This document shows positions 35,139-43,908 of a DNA stretch of 64,000 nt, one piece after another. Made by a program: the position numbers and the translations under genes. The notes under the pieces were generated by a model that saw only the letters and a program-made list of their open reading frames with translations, had not been told where the DNA came from and did not search any database. Source of the stretch: Pseudanabaena sp. BC1403 (GTDB lineage Bacteria > Cyanobacteriota > Cyanobacteriia > Pseudanabaenales > Pseudanabaenaceae); the NCBI RefSeq assembly GCF_002914585.1, contig NZ_PDDM01000020.1, forward strand, positions 1-64,000. The letters run 5' to 3'. The number at the start of each line of letters is the position of its first letter. Positions within the stretch are counted from its first letter, which is position 1.

Positions 35139-36671
35139 ATGAAAATTCTCATTGTCAATCCGCCACACCCATCAATAGGCAGTCGCATTCCACTTGAGCA
35201 GTTGCCACCACTAGGACTTCTGTGCGTGGGTGGGTCATTAATAGATGCTGGACATGATGTCACACTGCTCGATGCTGAAATTGGTCCCCTTTCGCATACT
35301 GAGATTGTTCGGCAAGTCGTTATGCACTGCCCACAGGTTCTTCTCATTGGACATTCTGGCTCGACATCGGCGCACCCAATTGTCGTCGATTTGACTCGGC
35401 ACTTTCGTGCAGAGTTACCGAACATCACAATCATTTATGGTGGTGTCTTCCCAACTTATCATTTTCGTGACATCCTCGCTCATGAACCACAGATCGACCT
35501 GATTATTCGTGGCGAAGGTGAGGCTACCGTAACCAAATTGATGGCAGCTATTGAATGTGCTAATCATCTCCCTCATGATTTTGTCAGCGTAGATGGTATC
35601 GCTTTCCGCCTTGATGACGGTCAGATTGTTGAGACACCGCCAGCTCCTATGATTGAAGACCTCGATGCCTATCGCGTTGGCTGGGAATTGATTGATCTCA
35701 AAAAATATAGTTACTATGGCGGAAAGCAAGCTGTTGTTATGCAGTTCTCGCGGGGATGTCCACATCTATGCAACTACTGTGGTCAGCGCGGCTTCTGGGC
35801 GCGTTGGCGGCATCGCGACCCACAGAAATTCGCCAAAGAGATTGCTTGGCTCCATCGTACACACGGAGTGGAGCTAATTAACTTAGCTGACGAAAATCCA
35901 ACTGTGAACAAGGCGATCTGGCGAGAACTTTGCGAGGCAATCATCGCCGAGAATATCAATGTGACTATTATCGGCTCAACTCGTGCGGATGATATTGTTC
36001 GAGATGCGGATATCCTACACCTGTATCGCAAAGCTGGTGTTGAGAGGTTTCTTATGGGGATGGAGAACACCGATGAGGCTACGCTCAAAAAAATTCGCAA
36101 GGGAGGAGCAACGCAGACCGATCGCGAGGCTATTCAACTGCTGCGAAAACATGGCATTCTGTCGCTCGCAACATGGGTAACTGACTTTGAGGAGGTGAAA
36201 GATTGGGATTTTATCCGCTCCCTGCGACAGTTGCTTTTGTATGATCCAGACCAGATTATGACGTTGTATGTCACACCACACAGATGGACAGGATACTACC
36301 GCATTGTATCTGGTCGCCGCATTATCCAACTAGATCAACGCAAGTGGGACTATAAACACCAAGTTCTACAGACACTACATATGCCACCTTGGCGCATTTT
36401 TCTATGGGTCAAGTTTATCGAAATTGTGCTGCAAACTCGCCCAAAGGCATTATGGAGATCGTTTCTCCAAAGCGATCGCGCGGCTCGACATGGGATGAAC
36501 TGGTTTACCCGTATGGGGAAGCGTGTTTTTTTACACGAGTGGTGGAGTTTTTTCTTTCGCGATCACCGTGTAAGTGATGGTCCCACACTGGATCAATTCT
36601 GGGGTGCGCCACAAGATCATCAAGAGATTCCGCTACGCATCCTTCGTCCTAACAACCAACACAAAATATGA
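35139..36671 (+). CDS. B12-binding radical SAM protein, BchE-like
   Basis: A 510-residue enzyme. The N-terminal cobalamin-binding half has YGGVFPTYHFRDIL and IIRGEGEATV (about 105-135). The radical SAM cluster is CPHLCNYC (CxxxCxxC, about residue 207), followed by GQRGFWARWRHRDP and LADENPTVNK (about 250), which closely resemble BchE, the oxygen-independent Mg-protoporphyrin monomethyl ester cyclase. The C terminus adds FRDHRVSDGPTLDQFWG. Cyanobacteria carry several BchE-like paralogues whose roles are mostly unproven, so the reaction is inferred. It is about 2.2 kb from por. The start ATG follows GGAGCGCT. Confidence 0.8.
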   Translation: MKILIVNPPHPSIGSRIPLEQLPPLGLLCVGGSLIDAGHDVTLLDAEIGPLSHTEIVRQVVMHCPQVLLIGHSGSTSAHPIVVDLTRHFRAELPNITIIYGGVFPTYHFRDILAHEPQIDLIIRGEGEATVTKLMAAIECANHLPHDFVSVDGIAFRLDDGQIVETPPAPMIEDLDAYRVGWELIDLKKYSYYGGKQAVVMQFSRGCPHLCNYCGQRGFWARWRHRDPQKFAKEIAWLHRTHGVELINLADENPTVNKAIWRELCEAIIAENINVTIIGSTRADDIVRDADILHLYRKAGVERFLMGMENTDEATLKKIRKGGATQTDREAIQLLRKHGILSLATWVTDFEEVKDWDFIRSLRQLLLYDPDQIMTLYVTPHRWTGYYRIVSGRRIIQLDQRKWDYKHQVLQTLHMPPWRIFLWVKFIEIVLQTRPKALWRSFLQSDRAARHGMNWFTRMGKRVFLHEWWSFFFRDHRVSDGPTLDQFWGAPQDHQEIPLRILRPNNQHKI

Positions 36672-36783
36672 GTTTGACCCAAAGCCCCTGTTTAGGCTAT
36701 CTTTTGAGTAGTACATATTTGTATATCAAACATGTACGAAATAGTCGCAACAGCAGTCATAAGGGCAAACAACCTTGCAATCC

Positions 36784-36957
36784 GAATGGTGGATCGCCAT
36801 TCTTGCATTTAGTCTAAGCGCGCATCACTGGCTTGCTCTTAACTGTGCGTCTCTCGCTACTAGTGTGTTATTACGGTTTGGCTTCCGAAAAGCTAACGAA
36901 CACACTAGTAGCGGAGCCGCTGGAGTTGAGCAATCCAGTCCTGAGAGGTTTACGAAG
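36784..36957 (+). ncRNA. Structured region upstream of the reverse transcriptase (candidate msr-msd)
   Basis: A GAATGG/CCATTC hairpin (36784-36802) is followed by a long two-tier stem. The outer arms ACTGGcTTGCTCttAACT (36827-36844) and AGTTGAGCAATCCAGT (36924-36939) pair with one mismatch and a two-base bulge. The inner perfect 14-bp stem GCTACTAGTGTGTT (36856-36869) pairs with 36899-36912. Position and size suit a retron non-coding RNA, but I could not fix a1/a2 repeats or a branching G. An attC-like recombination site is the main alternative. Confidence 0.4.
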
Positions 36958-37011
36958 GAGTAACCTGTTGACTGCTGAATGTGACTTTTTTACAGCGCAA
37001 AGCGCTGAATG

Positions 37012-37074
37012 AGAACCCAAATTTCTATTTAAAAATGTTGTAAAGCAGCATTTTTAAATAGAAATTTGGGTTCT
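37012..37074. repeat. 29-bp palindrome just before the reverse transcriptase gene
   Basis: AGAACCCAAATTTCTATTTA arms with one mismatch around TAAAG. It shares the ACCCAAA/TTTGGGT outer stem with other palindromes of the window. A short CAGCGCAAAGCGCTG hairpin precedes it at 36993. Confidence 0.75.
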
Positions 37075-37102
37075 GTTTAATCGCAACTTGCGGTAAATAA
37101 CT

Positions 37103-38539
37103 ATGACTAACCAACCCCGCACCCGTCAGGAACTTTACGATCGCATTAGGCGTAGCTCCAGAGATGAAGTAATTCTGGAGGAAATGATTCGTTTAGGATT
37201 TTGGCCAGCCGCAGGTGAAATGCCCAAGGATCCTGCCGATGAGATTCGGCGCAAGGGCGAGATCATGCGGGAGCTTGAGGATTTACGAGCGCAAAATCGC
37301 CAACTGCATAACGAAGAAGCACTCAAAAAAGAAGCTTTAGCCCAGAGATTAGCGGAGTCTAAACGCAAACAGCAAGAAACCAAAGAGCGGCGAGAGCGAG
37401 AGCGGCAAGAACGTTTAGAAATTTGGGAACTCAAGAAACAACAAGAAATTGTATTTCTAGGTGAAGGAGTTTCCGCAGGACTCAATAAAACCGAATGCGA
37501 TCGCGATCGCTTACAAAGCTACGGCTTACCAGAATATGGCACATCAGGAGAGATTGCTGCTGCCATGGGAATCAGCCTCGGTGAACTGCGGTTTTTAGCC
37601 TTTGCACGACGGGCTAGCAATATCTCTCACTACATCCGTTTCAAAATCGCTAAGAAAACAGGCGGCGAGCGGTTGATTTCTGCACCGATGCCAAGGCTCA
37701 AACGAGCGCAGACATGGATTCTCTATAACATTTTAGAGCAAGTAGATTTACATAAGGCGGCGCATGGATTTTGTCGTGGGAGATCGATTGTCACCAATGC
37801 CGAGCCACATGTGGGAGCCGATGTGGTTATTAATCTAGACTTACAAGATTTTTTTCCTTCTATCTCTTACAAGCGGGTCAAGGGATTGTTTATATCTTTA
37901 GGCTATTCTGAAGCTGCTGCCACGATATTTGGACTAATTTGTACTGATGCTGCTGTAGAGGCAGTAGAACTTGATGGCAAAACCTATTATGTGGCTTTAG
38001 GCGATCGCCATTTACCCCAAGGCGCACCCAGCAGCCCAGCTATTACCAATTTAATTTGTCGTCGCCTCGATCTGCGTCTTACTAAGATGGCAGCAAGTCT
38101 GGGTTTTGTGTATACCCGCTATGCTGATGATTTGACCTTCTCTGGTTCTGGTGAGAATTTGCGACAGATCTGTAATGTGCTGAAACGGACGGAAGCGATC
38201 TCAACTCATGAGGGATTCACCATCCATCCCCAAAAGACGAGAGTTCTCCATAAGTCTCAACATCAAGAAGTAACAGGGATTGTAGTCAATGAGAAGCTAA
38301 ATGTGGATAGAGAGACACTCAAACGTTTTCGGGCTACCTTGTTTCACATTGAGAAGGATGGATTAGCAGGAAAGCATTGGGGTAACTATCCTGATTTAAT
38401 TCAATCGATTGAAGGCTTTGCGAACTTTGTGGCTATGGTCAATCCTGAAAAGGGTGGCAAGCTCAAGGAGCAAGTCCAGCGCATTAAAGCCAAGTACAGA
38501 CCAAAACGTGTAAAGCGCATAAGACGAAAAAGTAACTAA
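37103..38539 (+). CDS. Retron-type reverse transcriptase with N-terminal coiled-coil extension
   Basis: A 478-residue RNA-directed DNA polymerase. Retron hallmarks are present: NAEPH (NAxxH) at 232-236, LDLQDFFPS for the first catalytic Asp (about 247), LPQGAPSSPAITNL (about 307), the catalytic YADD at 340-343 and VTG at 390-392. Residues about 40-140 are a highly charged coiled coil (ERRERERQERLE), then SGEIAAAMGISLGELRFLAF (about 150-170). No protease, nuclease or topoisomerase-primase domain is fused. A structured region lies upstream as expected for msr-msd. The gene ends 10 bp from the convergent WGR-propeller gene. Retrons are anti-phage systems with an RT, an ncRNA and an effector; the effector here is not obvious. 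Confidence 0.9.
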   Translation: MTNQPRTRQELYDRIRRSSRDEVILEEMIRLGFWPAAGEMPKDPADEIRRKGEIMRELEDLRAQNRQLHNEEALKKEALAQRLAESKRKQQETKERRERERQERLEIWELKKQQEIVFLGEGVSAGLNKTECDRDRLQSYGLPEYGTSGEIAAAMGISLGELRFLAFARRASNISHYIRFKIAKKTGGERLISAPMPRLKRAQTWILYNILEQVDLHKAAHGFCRGRSIVTNAEPHVGADVVINLDLQDFFPSISYKRVKGLFISLGYSEAAATIFGLICTDAAVEAVELDGKTYYVALGDRHLPQGAPSSPAITNLICRRLDLRLTKMAASLGFVYTRYADDLTFSGSGENLRQICNVLKRTEAISTHEGFTIHPQKTRVLHKSQHQEVTGIVVNEKLNVDRETLKRFRATLFHIEKDGLAGKHWGNYPDLIQSIEGFANFVAMVNPEKGGKLKEQVQRIKAKYRPKRVKRIRRKSN

Positions 38540-38549
38540 AAACCCTCTC

Positions 38550-40001
38550 TTAAACTAACCTTCTAATATCGCCAAAGGTACGATAAAAACTACCATTGGA
38601 AGATTCTCGGATTTCTTCAACCAGATAACGTGCGCCAGCTTCGCGAATATCTTTAGGAAATTGGACTTTCCAATTCTGATTGTAGCCGTCAGAGATAACG
38701 CGAATTCGCAATTTACTTCCATCTTGGAAACATTCCACTAATACGCCTTGACTACTATCAGAAGTGGTTTCTAAGGTTGCAGAAGGGAGAATATCCTCTA
38801 AAGTTGAAGCTTTGATATTGACTGTTTCGGTCACAGTGCCAGACTGAGCTGCTAGAATCGCTGCTTCACTGGCATCAATGCAAGCCAAAAAGCCCAAGTG
38901 CGTCACAATGTAGAGATGATCTTTAAAGAATTGCATAGACTGGGACGCGCCACAGCCAGAGTCTAGCTTCCAGAGGCGATCGCCTGCTTCATTAAAACAG
39001 TAGATCGCGCCATAGGTATCGCCTGCAAATACATACTTGCCATTCTCAGCCGTGGCACAGGAGCAGAGATAGGCATCGCAACGATAGACAGCCTCAACAT
39101 CACCTTTTTTGCTAAAGCGGTGGACATTTCCAGTAGTTGTCGAAGCAAAGATGCTGGACTCCTCTTGCCAACCAAAGCCCACCAAACCATTGACTCGATG
39201 CGACCAAATTTCTGTTCCATCCTCCCAGTCATACATCGTGACCCCATTGTTGTAGCCATGATATACCCCAATCTCATCACAACGCACCATCCAGCCGCGA
39301 TCGCCTGCGCTCTTTTTCGACCATTGCGACTCATCATCATGATTAATCACGGTCACATATCCCGCCGCATCGGAAACAGCGAGAATGCCATCTTTGACAT
39401 CAATCCAAAAGATATCCACATTATCGGCAATGGCGTAAGCCACACGCGGCAATTTGCCACTGAGATCATAGACATTGCCATCATCACAACCAGCATAAAG
39501 CCAATCATCATCAGCGAGAATACATTTCACTCCATCTGGAAGCTTGTATTGAATCTGGACTTTGCCATCATGGGTAATTGCGGAAATCTTACCTGCTTGA
39601 TTTCCGACGAAACAGAGATCGTCTTTGATATAAATCCCCAAGGCGCTTGCACCCGTGTCAAACCGCCATACCACAGGCGCTTGAATGATTGGCGATCGCC
39701 TTCCTTTTCTAGACTGGTTATAGCTCTCTGCGATCGCGCCTGAACGACGAGTGACAGATCTTTTCTGGCGTTCGCCCATGACGGCTAGCCCATAGCCTTT
39801 GCGTTTCTTTTCGTTAATTTTTTTAGTGGCATCAGCCAGAGCTTTCTCAGGTGTGGCAAAGGTTGAGACTTTAGTTTGTCCGCGATCGCCGATCCGACCA
39901 TAGCGGATGGTTACTTCTGAACCATTTACAGTTACTTCATAAAACTTATGAGAGCCACTATCTCCTTCGGATAGTTCCAAATAGGTTTTTTGTTCTGACA
40001 T
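38550..40001 (-). CDS. WGR-domain protein with beta-propeller, paralogue 1
   Basis: A 483-residue protein. The WGR domain (about 1-85, with FYEVTVNGSEVTIRYGRIGDRGQTKV) is a nucleic-acid-associated module found in PARPs and bacterial MolR-type proteins. A basic linker (RQKRSVTRRSG) follows, then PQQ/WD-like blade repeats (about 125-400; repeated GNVYDLSGK, YDWEDGTEIW, GAIYCFNEAGDRLWKL). A conserved tail ends SNGSFYRTFGDIRRLV. The start is MSEQKTYLEL. It is paralogous over its full length to the next gene. Function is unknown; a sensor or scaffold role is inferred. Convergent with the RT gene, 10 bp apart. Confidence 0.8.
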   Translation of the reverse strand: MSEQKTYLELSEGDSGSHKFYEVTVNGSEVTIRYGRIGDRGQTKVSTFATPEKALADATKKINEKKRKGYGLAVMGERQKRSVTRRSGAIAESYNQSRKGRRSPIIQAPVVWRFDTGASALGIYIKDDLCFVGNQAGKISAITHDGKVQIQYKLPDGVKCILADDDWLYAGCDDGNVYDLSGKLPRVAYAIADNVDIFWIDVKDGILAVSDAAGYVTVINHDDESQWSKKSAGDRGWMVRCDEIGVYHGYNNGVTMYDWEDGTEIWSHRVNGLVGFGWQEESSIFASTTTGNVHRFSKKGDVEAVYRCDAYLCSCATAENGKYVFAGDTYGAIYCFNEAGDRLWKLDSGCGASQSMQFFKDHLYIVTHLGFLACIDASEAAILAAQSGTVTETVNIKASTLEDILPSATLETTSDSSQGVLVECFQDGSKLRIRVISDGYNQNWKVQFPKDIREAGARYLVEEIRESSNGSFYRTFGDIRRLV

Positions 40002-40051
40002 AAGATATCTATCGGTAGTTTTATCTATTTTAAATAGGGCATACACAAATA

Positions 40052-40170
40052 AACCAAGAACTCAAGTTCTTGGCTAAAAGCTCAAGTCCACTGAAGTGGA
40101 CTATAGAATACTCTAAATTAACCCGTTCCAAAGGGTTTGAGCTTTTAGCCTGCACTTGAGTGCAGGGCTA
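40052..40170 (+). repeat. Four-hairpin interspersed element, copy 4
   Basis: The same order of palindromes. The third hairpin is altered to ACCCGTTCCAAAGGGT. It lies exactly between the two WGR paralogues. Confidence 0.85.
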
Positions 40171-40192
40171 ATTTAATGGATATTAGAAAGTT

Positions 40193-41617
40193 CTAAACTA
40201 ACTTTCTAATATCTCCAAAGGTACGATAAAAACTACCATTGGAAGATTCGCGAATTTCGTCAACGAGATAACGTGCGCCTGCTTCGCGAATGTCTTTGGG
40301 GAATTGCACCTTCCAAGTCTGGTCATAGCCATCAGAGATAACGCGAATTCTCAACTTGCTTCCTTCTTGGAAACATTCTAACAATACACCACGGCTACTA
40401 TCTGAAGTAGTTTCCAATGTCGTAGATGGTAAAATATCCTCTAATTTCGGAGACTTGATATTAACGGCTTGAGTGAATGTTCCTGCTTGAGCAGCTTGAA
40501 TTGCGGTTTCACTAGCATCAATACAAGCAAAAGAGCCGTCAGTTGTGACGATGTATAACCTCCCATTAAAGAACTGCATCGAATAAGCAGAGCCGCAACC
40601 AGTTCCCAATTTCCAGAGGCGATCGCCATCACGGTTGAAACAATAGATCGAAGAACAGTTATCACCAGCAAATACATACTCACCATCGCCTGCGGTCGCA
40701 CAGGAATAGATGGCAGCATCACATTGATAGGCAGTGCCGATTTCACCTTTTTTGGTGAAACTTTGGACTAACTTGTTATAAGTACCAACATAAATCATGG
40801 ACTCCTCTTGCCAACCGAATAGGACATCGCCTTGGGTGGGCTGATTCCAGATCACTTGTCCATCTTCCCAGTCATACATCGTTACGCCTTGACTATGCCC
40901 GTGATAGATGCCAATCTCATCGCAACGCACCATCCAGCCAGCAGTGCCACTGCTACGTTTTGTCCATTTCGATTCATCCTCATGATTGATGGTGGTAATA
41001 CCACCATCTCGATCTGACACCCCTAAAATGCCATCGCTAATATCTAGCCAAAAAATATCAACATCCCGTGCAATCTCATAGGCAACACGCGGCACTTTTC
41101 CACCCAAGTCATAGACCTTACCGTCATCACATCCTGCATATAGCCAATCGCGATCGCTAACAATACACTTTACGCCATCAGGTAGTTTGAACTGATTCGT
41201 AACTTGACCATCGTGAGTGAGAGTATAGATCCGCCCATCTTGATTACCAACCCAGTAACCCATTTCATCGACAGAGACACCAAAGGCAGATGCTCCAGTG
41301 GCAAACTTCCAGATGACTGGCGACTGTTTAGAGGATGATTTGGTACTGGTAATTTGTCGGCGAGTAACAGATCTTTTCTGGCGCTTGCCCATTACAGCTA
41401 GGGCATAACCTTTACGCTTCTTTTCGTTGATTTTTTTGGTGGCATCAGCCAGAGCTTTCTCAGGTGTATCAAAGGCAGAGACTTTGGTTTGTCCGCGATC
41501 GCCAATCCGACCATAGCGAATCGACACATTTGTATTATTCACAATTACTTCATAAAACTTGTGAGAACCACTATCTCCTTCCGATAGCTCTAAATATGTT
41601 GTTGTTTGTTCTGACAT
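40193..41617 (-). CDS. WGR-domain protein with beta-propeller, paralogue 2
   Basis: A 474-residue protein with the same architecture and long identical runs (for example RVISDGY, KFPKDIREAGARYL-like tail, YDWEDGQVIW). The WGR core is RYGRIGDRGQTKVSAF (about 32-47). The two are clearly a tandem duplication, with the repeat element at 40052 between them. The start is MSEQTTTYLEL at 41617; an upstream frame to 41728 runs through repeat DNA and is rejected. The propeller blades have diverged more than the WGR and tail segments, which suggests the binding face is under different selection. Confidence 0.8.
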   Translation of the reverse strand: MSEQTTTYLELSEGDSGSHKFYEVIVNNTNVSIRYGRIGDRGQTKVSAFDTPEKALADATKKINEKKRKGYALAVMGKRQKRSVTRRQITSTKSSSKQSPVIWKFATGASAFGVSVDEMGYWVGNQDGRIYTLTHDGQVTNQFKLPDGVKCIVSDRDWLYAGCDDGKVYDLGGKVPRVAYEIARDVDIFWLDISDGILGVSDRDGGITTINHEDESKWTKRSSGTAGWMVRCDEIGIYHGHSQGVTMYDWEDGQVIWNQPTQGDVLFGWQEESMIYVGTYNKLVQSFTKKGEIGTAYQCDAAIYSCATAGDGEYVFAGDNCSSIYCFNRDGDRLWKLGTGCGSAYSMQFFNGRLYIVTTDGSFACIDASETAIQAAQAGTFTQAVNIKSPKLEDILPSTTLETTSDSSRGVLLECFQEGSKLRIRVISDGYDQTWKVQFPKDIREAGARYLVDEIRESSNGSFYRTFGDIRKLV

Positions 41618-41698
41618 AAGAAATCCATTGGCAGTTTCATAAAATATAACTCTAGCAGCCTGTCGGGGAAACCCCAAATTGCTCGTAACTCTTAGCTC

Positions 41699-41771
41699 GT
41701 AGGGTGTGTTAGCGTCAGCGTAACGCACCCAATAACCGCAGGTGCGTTACGCTATCGCTAACACACCCTAC
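41699..41771. repeat. GTAGGGTGTGTTAGCG palindromic repeat, copy 2
   Basis: GTAGGGTGTGTTAGCGTCAG arm, GCGTAACGCACC inner arm, and complementary right half ending CTAACACACCCTAC. About 73 bp, similar to 11467-11541. Confidence 0.8.
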
Positions 41772-41870
41772 CAAAGAGTTGAAGCAGAGAGGTGCGGCAC
41801 ACCTCTCTGCTTCGTTTTGAGTCCATTTAGATATGGCATAATAGCGATATTGCGATATATTCCCGAAACG

Positions 41871-43490
41871 TTGAACCAATCCTACTTTCAGTCCGAACAT
41901 TTACTCTTTGACCCAGCCACACCAGATCACGATGCAGTAAATATTGTCTTTGCTTTTCCCAATACCTACACCGTGGGAATTACGAGCTTAGGCTATCAAG
42001 GCGTTTGGGCAAATTTAGCCACGCGATCGCAGATCAACGTGAGCCGATGGTTTACCGATGCCCATGAGGACTTACCACGGAAGATTGAAATATTAGGATT
42101 TTCGTTTTCATGGGAACTAGATTATGTCAATATTCTTGCCGCTTTAAAAAAATTTGATATTCCCATCGATACCTGCGATCGCAATGATGAGCATCCATTA
42201 ATATTTGGAGGAGGCCCAGTTCTCACCGCCAATCCAGAACCATTCGCAGCATGGTTTGATATTGTGCTACTTGGCGATGGTGAAGAATTAATTGGGAACT
42301 TCTTAAATGCTTATCACGAAGTTCGCCATGCTAGTCGCGAAGTAAAATTGCGCCATTTGGCAAAATTAGATGGAATTTACGTTCCGTTATTGTATGAAGT
42401 AACCTACGAATCCGATGATGGTGCGATCGCTTCAATTCAACCCATAGATTCTGAAATTCCTGCCACAATCCATAAACAAACCTACAAAGGGAACACTCTC
42501 TCTGCCTCTACAGTGGTTACAGAGAAAGCCGCATGGGAAAGTATCTTTATGGTGGAAGTGGTACGAAGCTGTCCTGAGATGTGTCGCTTCTGTTTAGCAA
42601 GTTATTTAACACTTCCCTTTAGAACCGCTAGTTTAGAGTCAAGTCTGATACCTGCGATCGCAAAAGGATTAGAGGTAACTAAACGCCTAGGCTTACTTGG
42701 TGCATCAATTACCCAACATCCTGAATTTGATACATTGCTCGATCATCTCGCCCAGCCTCAGTTTGATGATGTGCGGCTCAGCCTTGCCTCAGTCCGCACC
42801 AATACCCTAACGGAAAAATTAGCCCGAATCCTCTCTACTCGTGATAGTCGCTCTGTCACCATTGCGATCGAGAGTGGCTCTGAACGTTTGCGCGAAATCA
42901 TCAATAAGAAATTGCATAATGATGAAATCAAGCAAGCGGCGGTCAATGCTCAAGCTGGTGGATTGAAATCGTTAAAACTCTATGGCATGGCAGGCGTACC
43001 GATGGAAAATGATGACGATATCGACCAAACGATCGAGATGCTAATTTCTCTTCGTAAAATCGCGCCAAAGCTGAAGCTCACTTTTGGTTGCAGTACGTTT
43101 GTACCTAAGTCTCATACGCCTTGGCAATGGCAGGGCATCAGCACTACTGCCGAAAAGAAAATGCAGTATTTCCGCAAAAAACTATTACCTAAAGGAATTG
43201 ATTTTCGCCCTGAAAGTTATAAAGATTCGATTGTGCAAGGGCTAATTTCCAGAGGCGATCGCCGTCTAACCAAGTTATTGCGTCTAGCTTGTAGCTATAG
43301 TGATGGCGATGTTCCTAGTGATGGTTCCTATAAACGTGCTTTTAAGGAATTGCGTGGACAGTTACCGCCTCTAGCTTGGTATGTCCATGAAGATTGGGAT
43401 GTTAATCAAGTTCTACCTTGGCAACATCTTCGCAGCGCTTTGCCCGTAGAGACATTAATTAAACATCGCAAAACTTCTCTAGCTTTTTAA
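41871..43490 (+). CDS. B12-binding-type radical SAM protein
   Basis: A 539-residue protein of the cobalamin-dependent radical SAM superfamily: NIVFAFPNTYTVGITSLGYQ at the N terminus, GGGPVLTANPEPFAAWFDIV (about 107-126), and the cluster motif CPEMCRFC (CxxxCxxC, about 235) followed by LASYLTLPFR. A TTG at 41871 (MNQSYFQSEHLLFDP) is the most likely start, since the upstream frame translates the GTAGGGTGTG repeat. Conserved in cyanobacteria, substrate unknown. Not obviously linked to the retron or the cassette array. Confidence 0.8.
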   Translation: MNQSYFQSEHLLFDPATPDHDAVNIVFAFPNTYTVGITSLGYQGVWANLATRSQINVSRWFTDAHEDLPRKIEILGFSFSWELDYVNILAALKKFDIPIDTCDRNDEHPLIFGGGPVLTANPEPFAAWFDIVLLGDGEELIGNFLNAYHEVRHASREVKLRHLAKLDGIYVPLLYEVTYESDDGAIASIQPIDSEIPATIHKQTYKGNTLSASTVVTEKAAWESIFMVEVVRSCPEMCRFCLASYLTLPFRTASLESSLIPAIAKGLEVTKRLGLLGASITQHPEFDTLLDHLAQPQFDDVRLSLASVRTNTLTEKLARILSTRDSRSVTIAIESGSERLREIINKKLHNDEIKQAAVNAQAGGLKSLKLYGMAGVPMENDDDIDQTIEMLISLRKIAPKLKLTFGCSTFVPKSHTPWQWQGISTTAEKKMQYFRKKLLPKGIDFRPESYKDSIVQGLISRGDRRLTKLLRLACSYSDGDVPSDGSYKRAFKELRGQLPPLAWYVHEDWDVNQVLPWQHLRSALPVETLIKHRKTSLAF

Positions 43491-43552
43491 TAACCAAAAA
43501 GCGAATGACTGCCAAACAGATAAAGAAAACTTTTCTCATGCCTTCAGTTAAT

Positions 43553-43640
43553 GTCTAACGGCTAAATTGAGCGGCAAGCGATCGCCCCCTATTCAACACT
43601 TCAATATCTCAATATTGTCCGCTCCAATGATGTATTATGC
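43553..43640 (-). other. attC-like site 1 (integron cassette recombination site)
   Basis: On the minus strand it reads R'' GCATAAT, then ATTGGAGCGGAC, a variable centre, GCCGCTCAAT, and R' GTTAGAC. ATTGGAGCGG pairs with CCGCTCAAT except for one extra base, the extrahelical base expected of attC. R' is a perfect GTTRRRY core; R'' has its last base changed. Confidence 0.75.
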
Positions 43641-43727
43641 ATTAATAACTTGCCAATTGTTTATCTCTTGGGATCGCACATCCATGTTCGGGACTTAAGT
43701 AGAGAATAGATGCTATATGCTTACCTT

Positions 43728-43824
43728 GGCACTGGTCAGTTAATGAAGGATGGGTGCTGAAATGCCCATTTCATGGATACAAAAAAGACGCAAATATGTT
43801 GTCACGCTTTATCTGACCAGTGCC
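43728..43824. mobile_element. 97-bp element with 12-bp perfect terminal inverted repeats
   Basis: GGCACTGGTCAG at one end and CTGACCAGTGCC at the other, non-coding between. It lies in the cassette between the membrane-protein gene and attC site 1. A MITE is likely; the GGCACTG tip resembles IS6-family ends. No clear target duplication seen. Confidence 0.55.
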
Positions 43825-43908
43825 TTAGCTTTGCGATAGCCCCTTTTCAATCATAAATAGTAAAACAGTGAGCGCACTCATATTCCCCAACATAGAGCAA
43901 ACAAGGAA

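Noticed and set aside
36775-36963. A 62-codon plus-strand frame (TTG start) upstream of the RT gene
   Set aside because: It runs through the two-tier stem, so its amino acid pattern is dictated by the palindrome. No ribosome site and no recognised family; treated as structured non-coding DNA.
37103-38539. Group II intron or diversity-generating retroelement RT
   Set aside because: No maturase/X-domain or HNH tail, no variable/template repeat, and the NAxxH plus VTG motifs point to a retron.
41618-41870. Extended starts for WGR paralogue 2 and for the radical SAM gene
   Set aside because: Both extensions read through the GTAGGGTGTGTTAGCG repeat from opposite strands, so neither is likely protein.
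43500-43552. The radical SAM gene as a cassette of the array
   Set aside because: It is on the opposite strand from the attC orientation, has host-like base use with HIP1 sites, and lies beyond the last attC.
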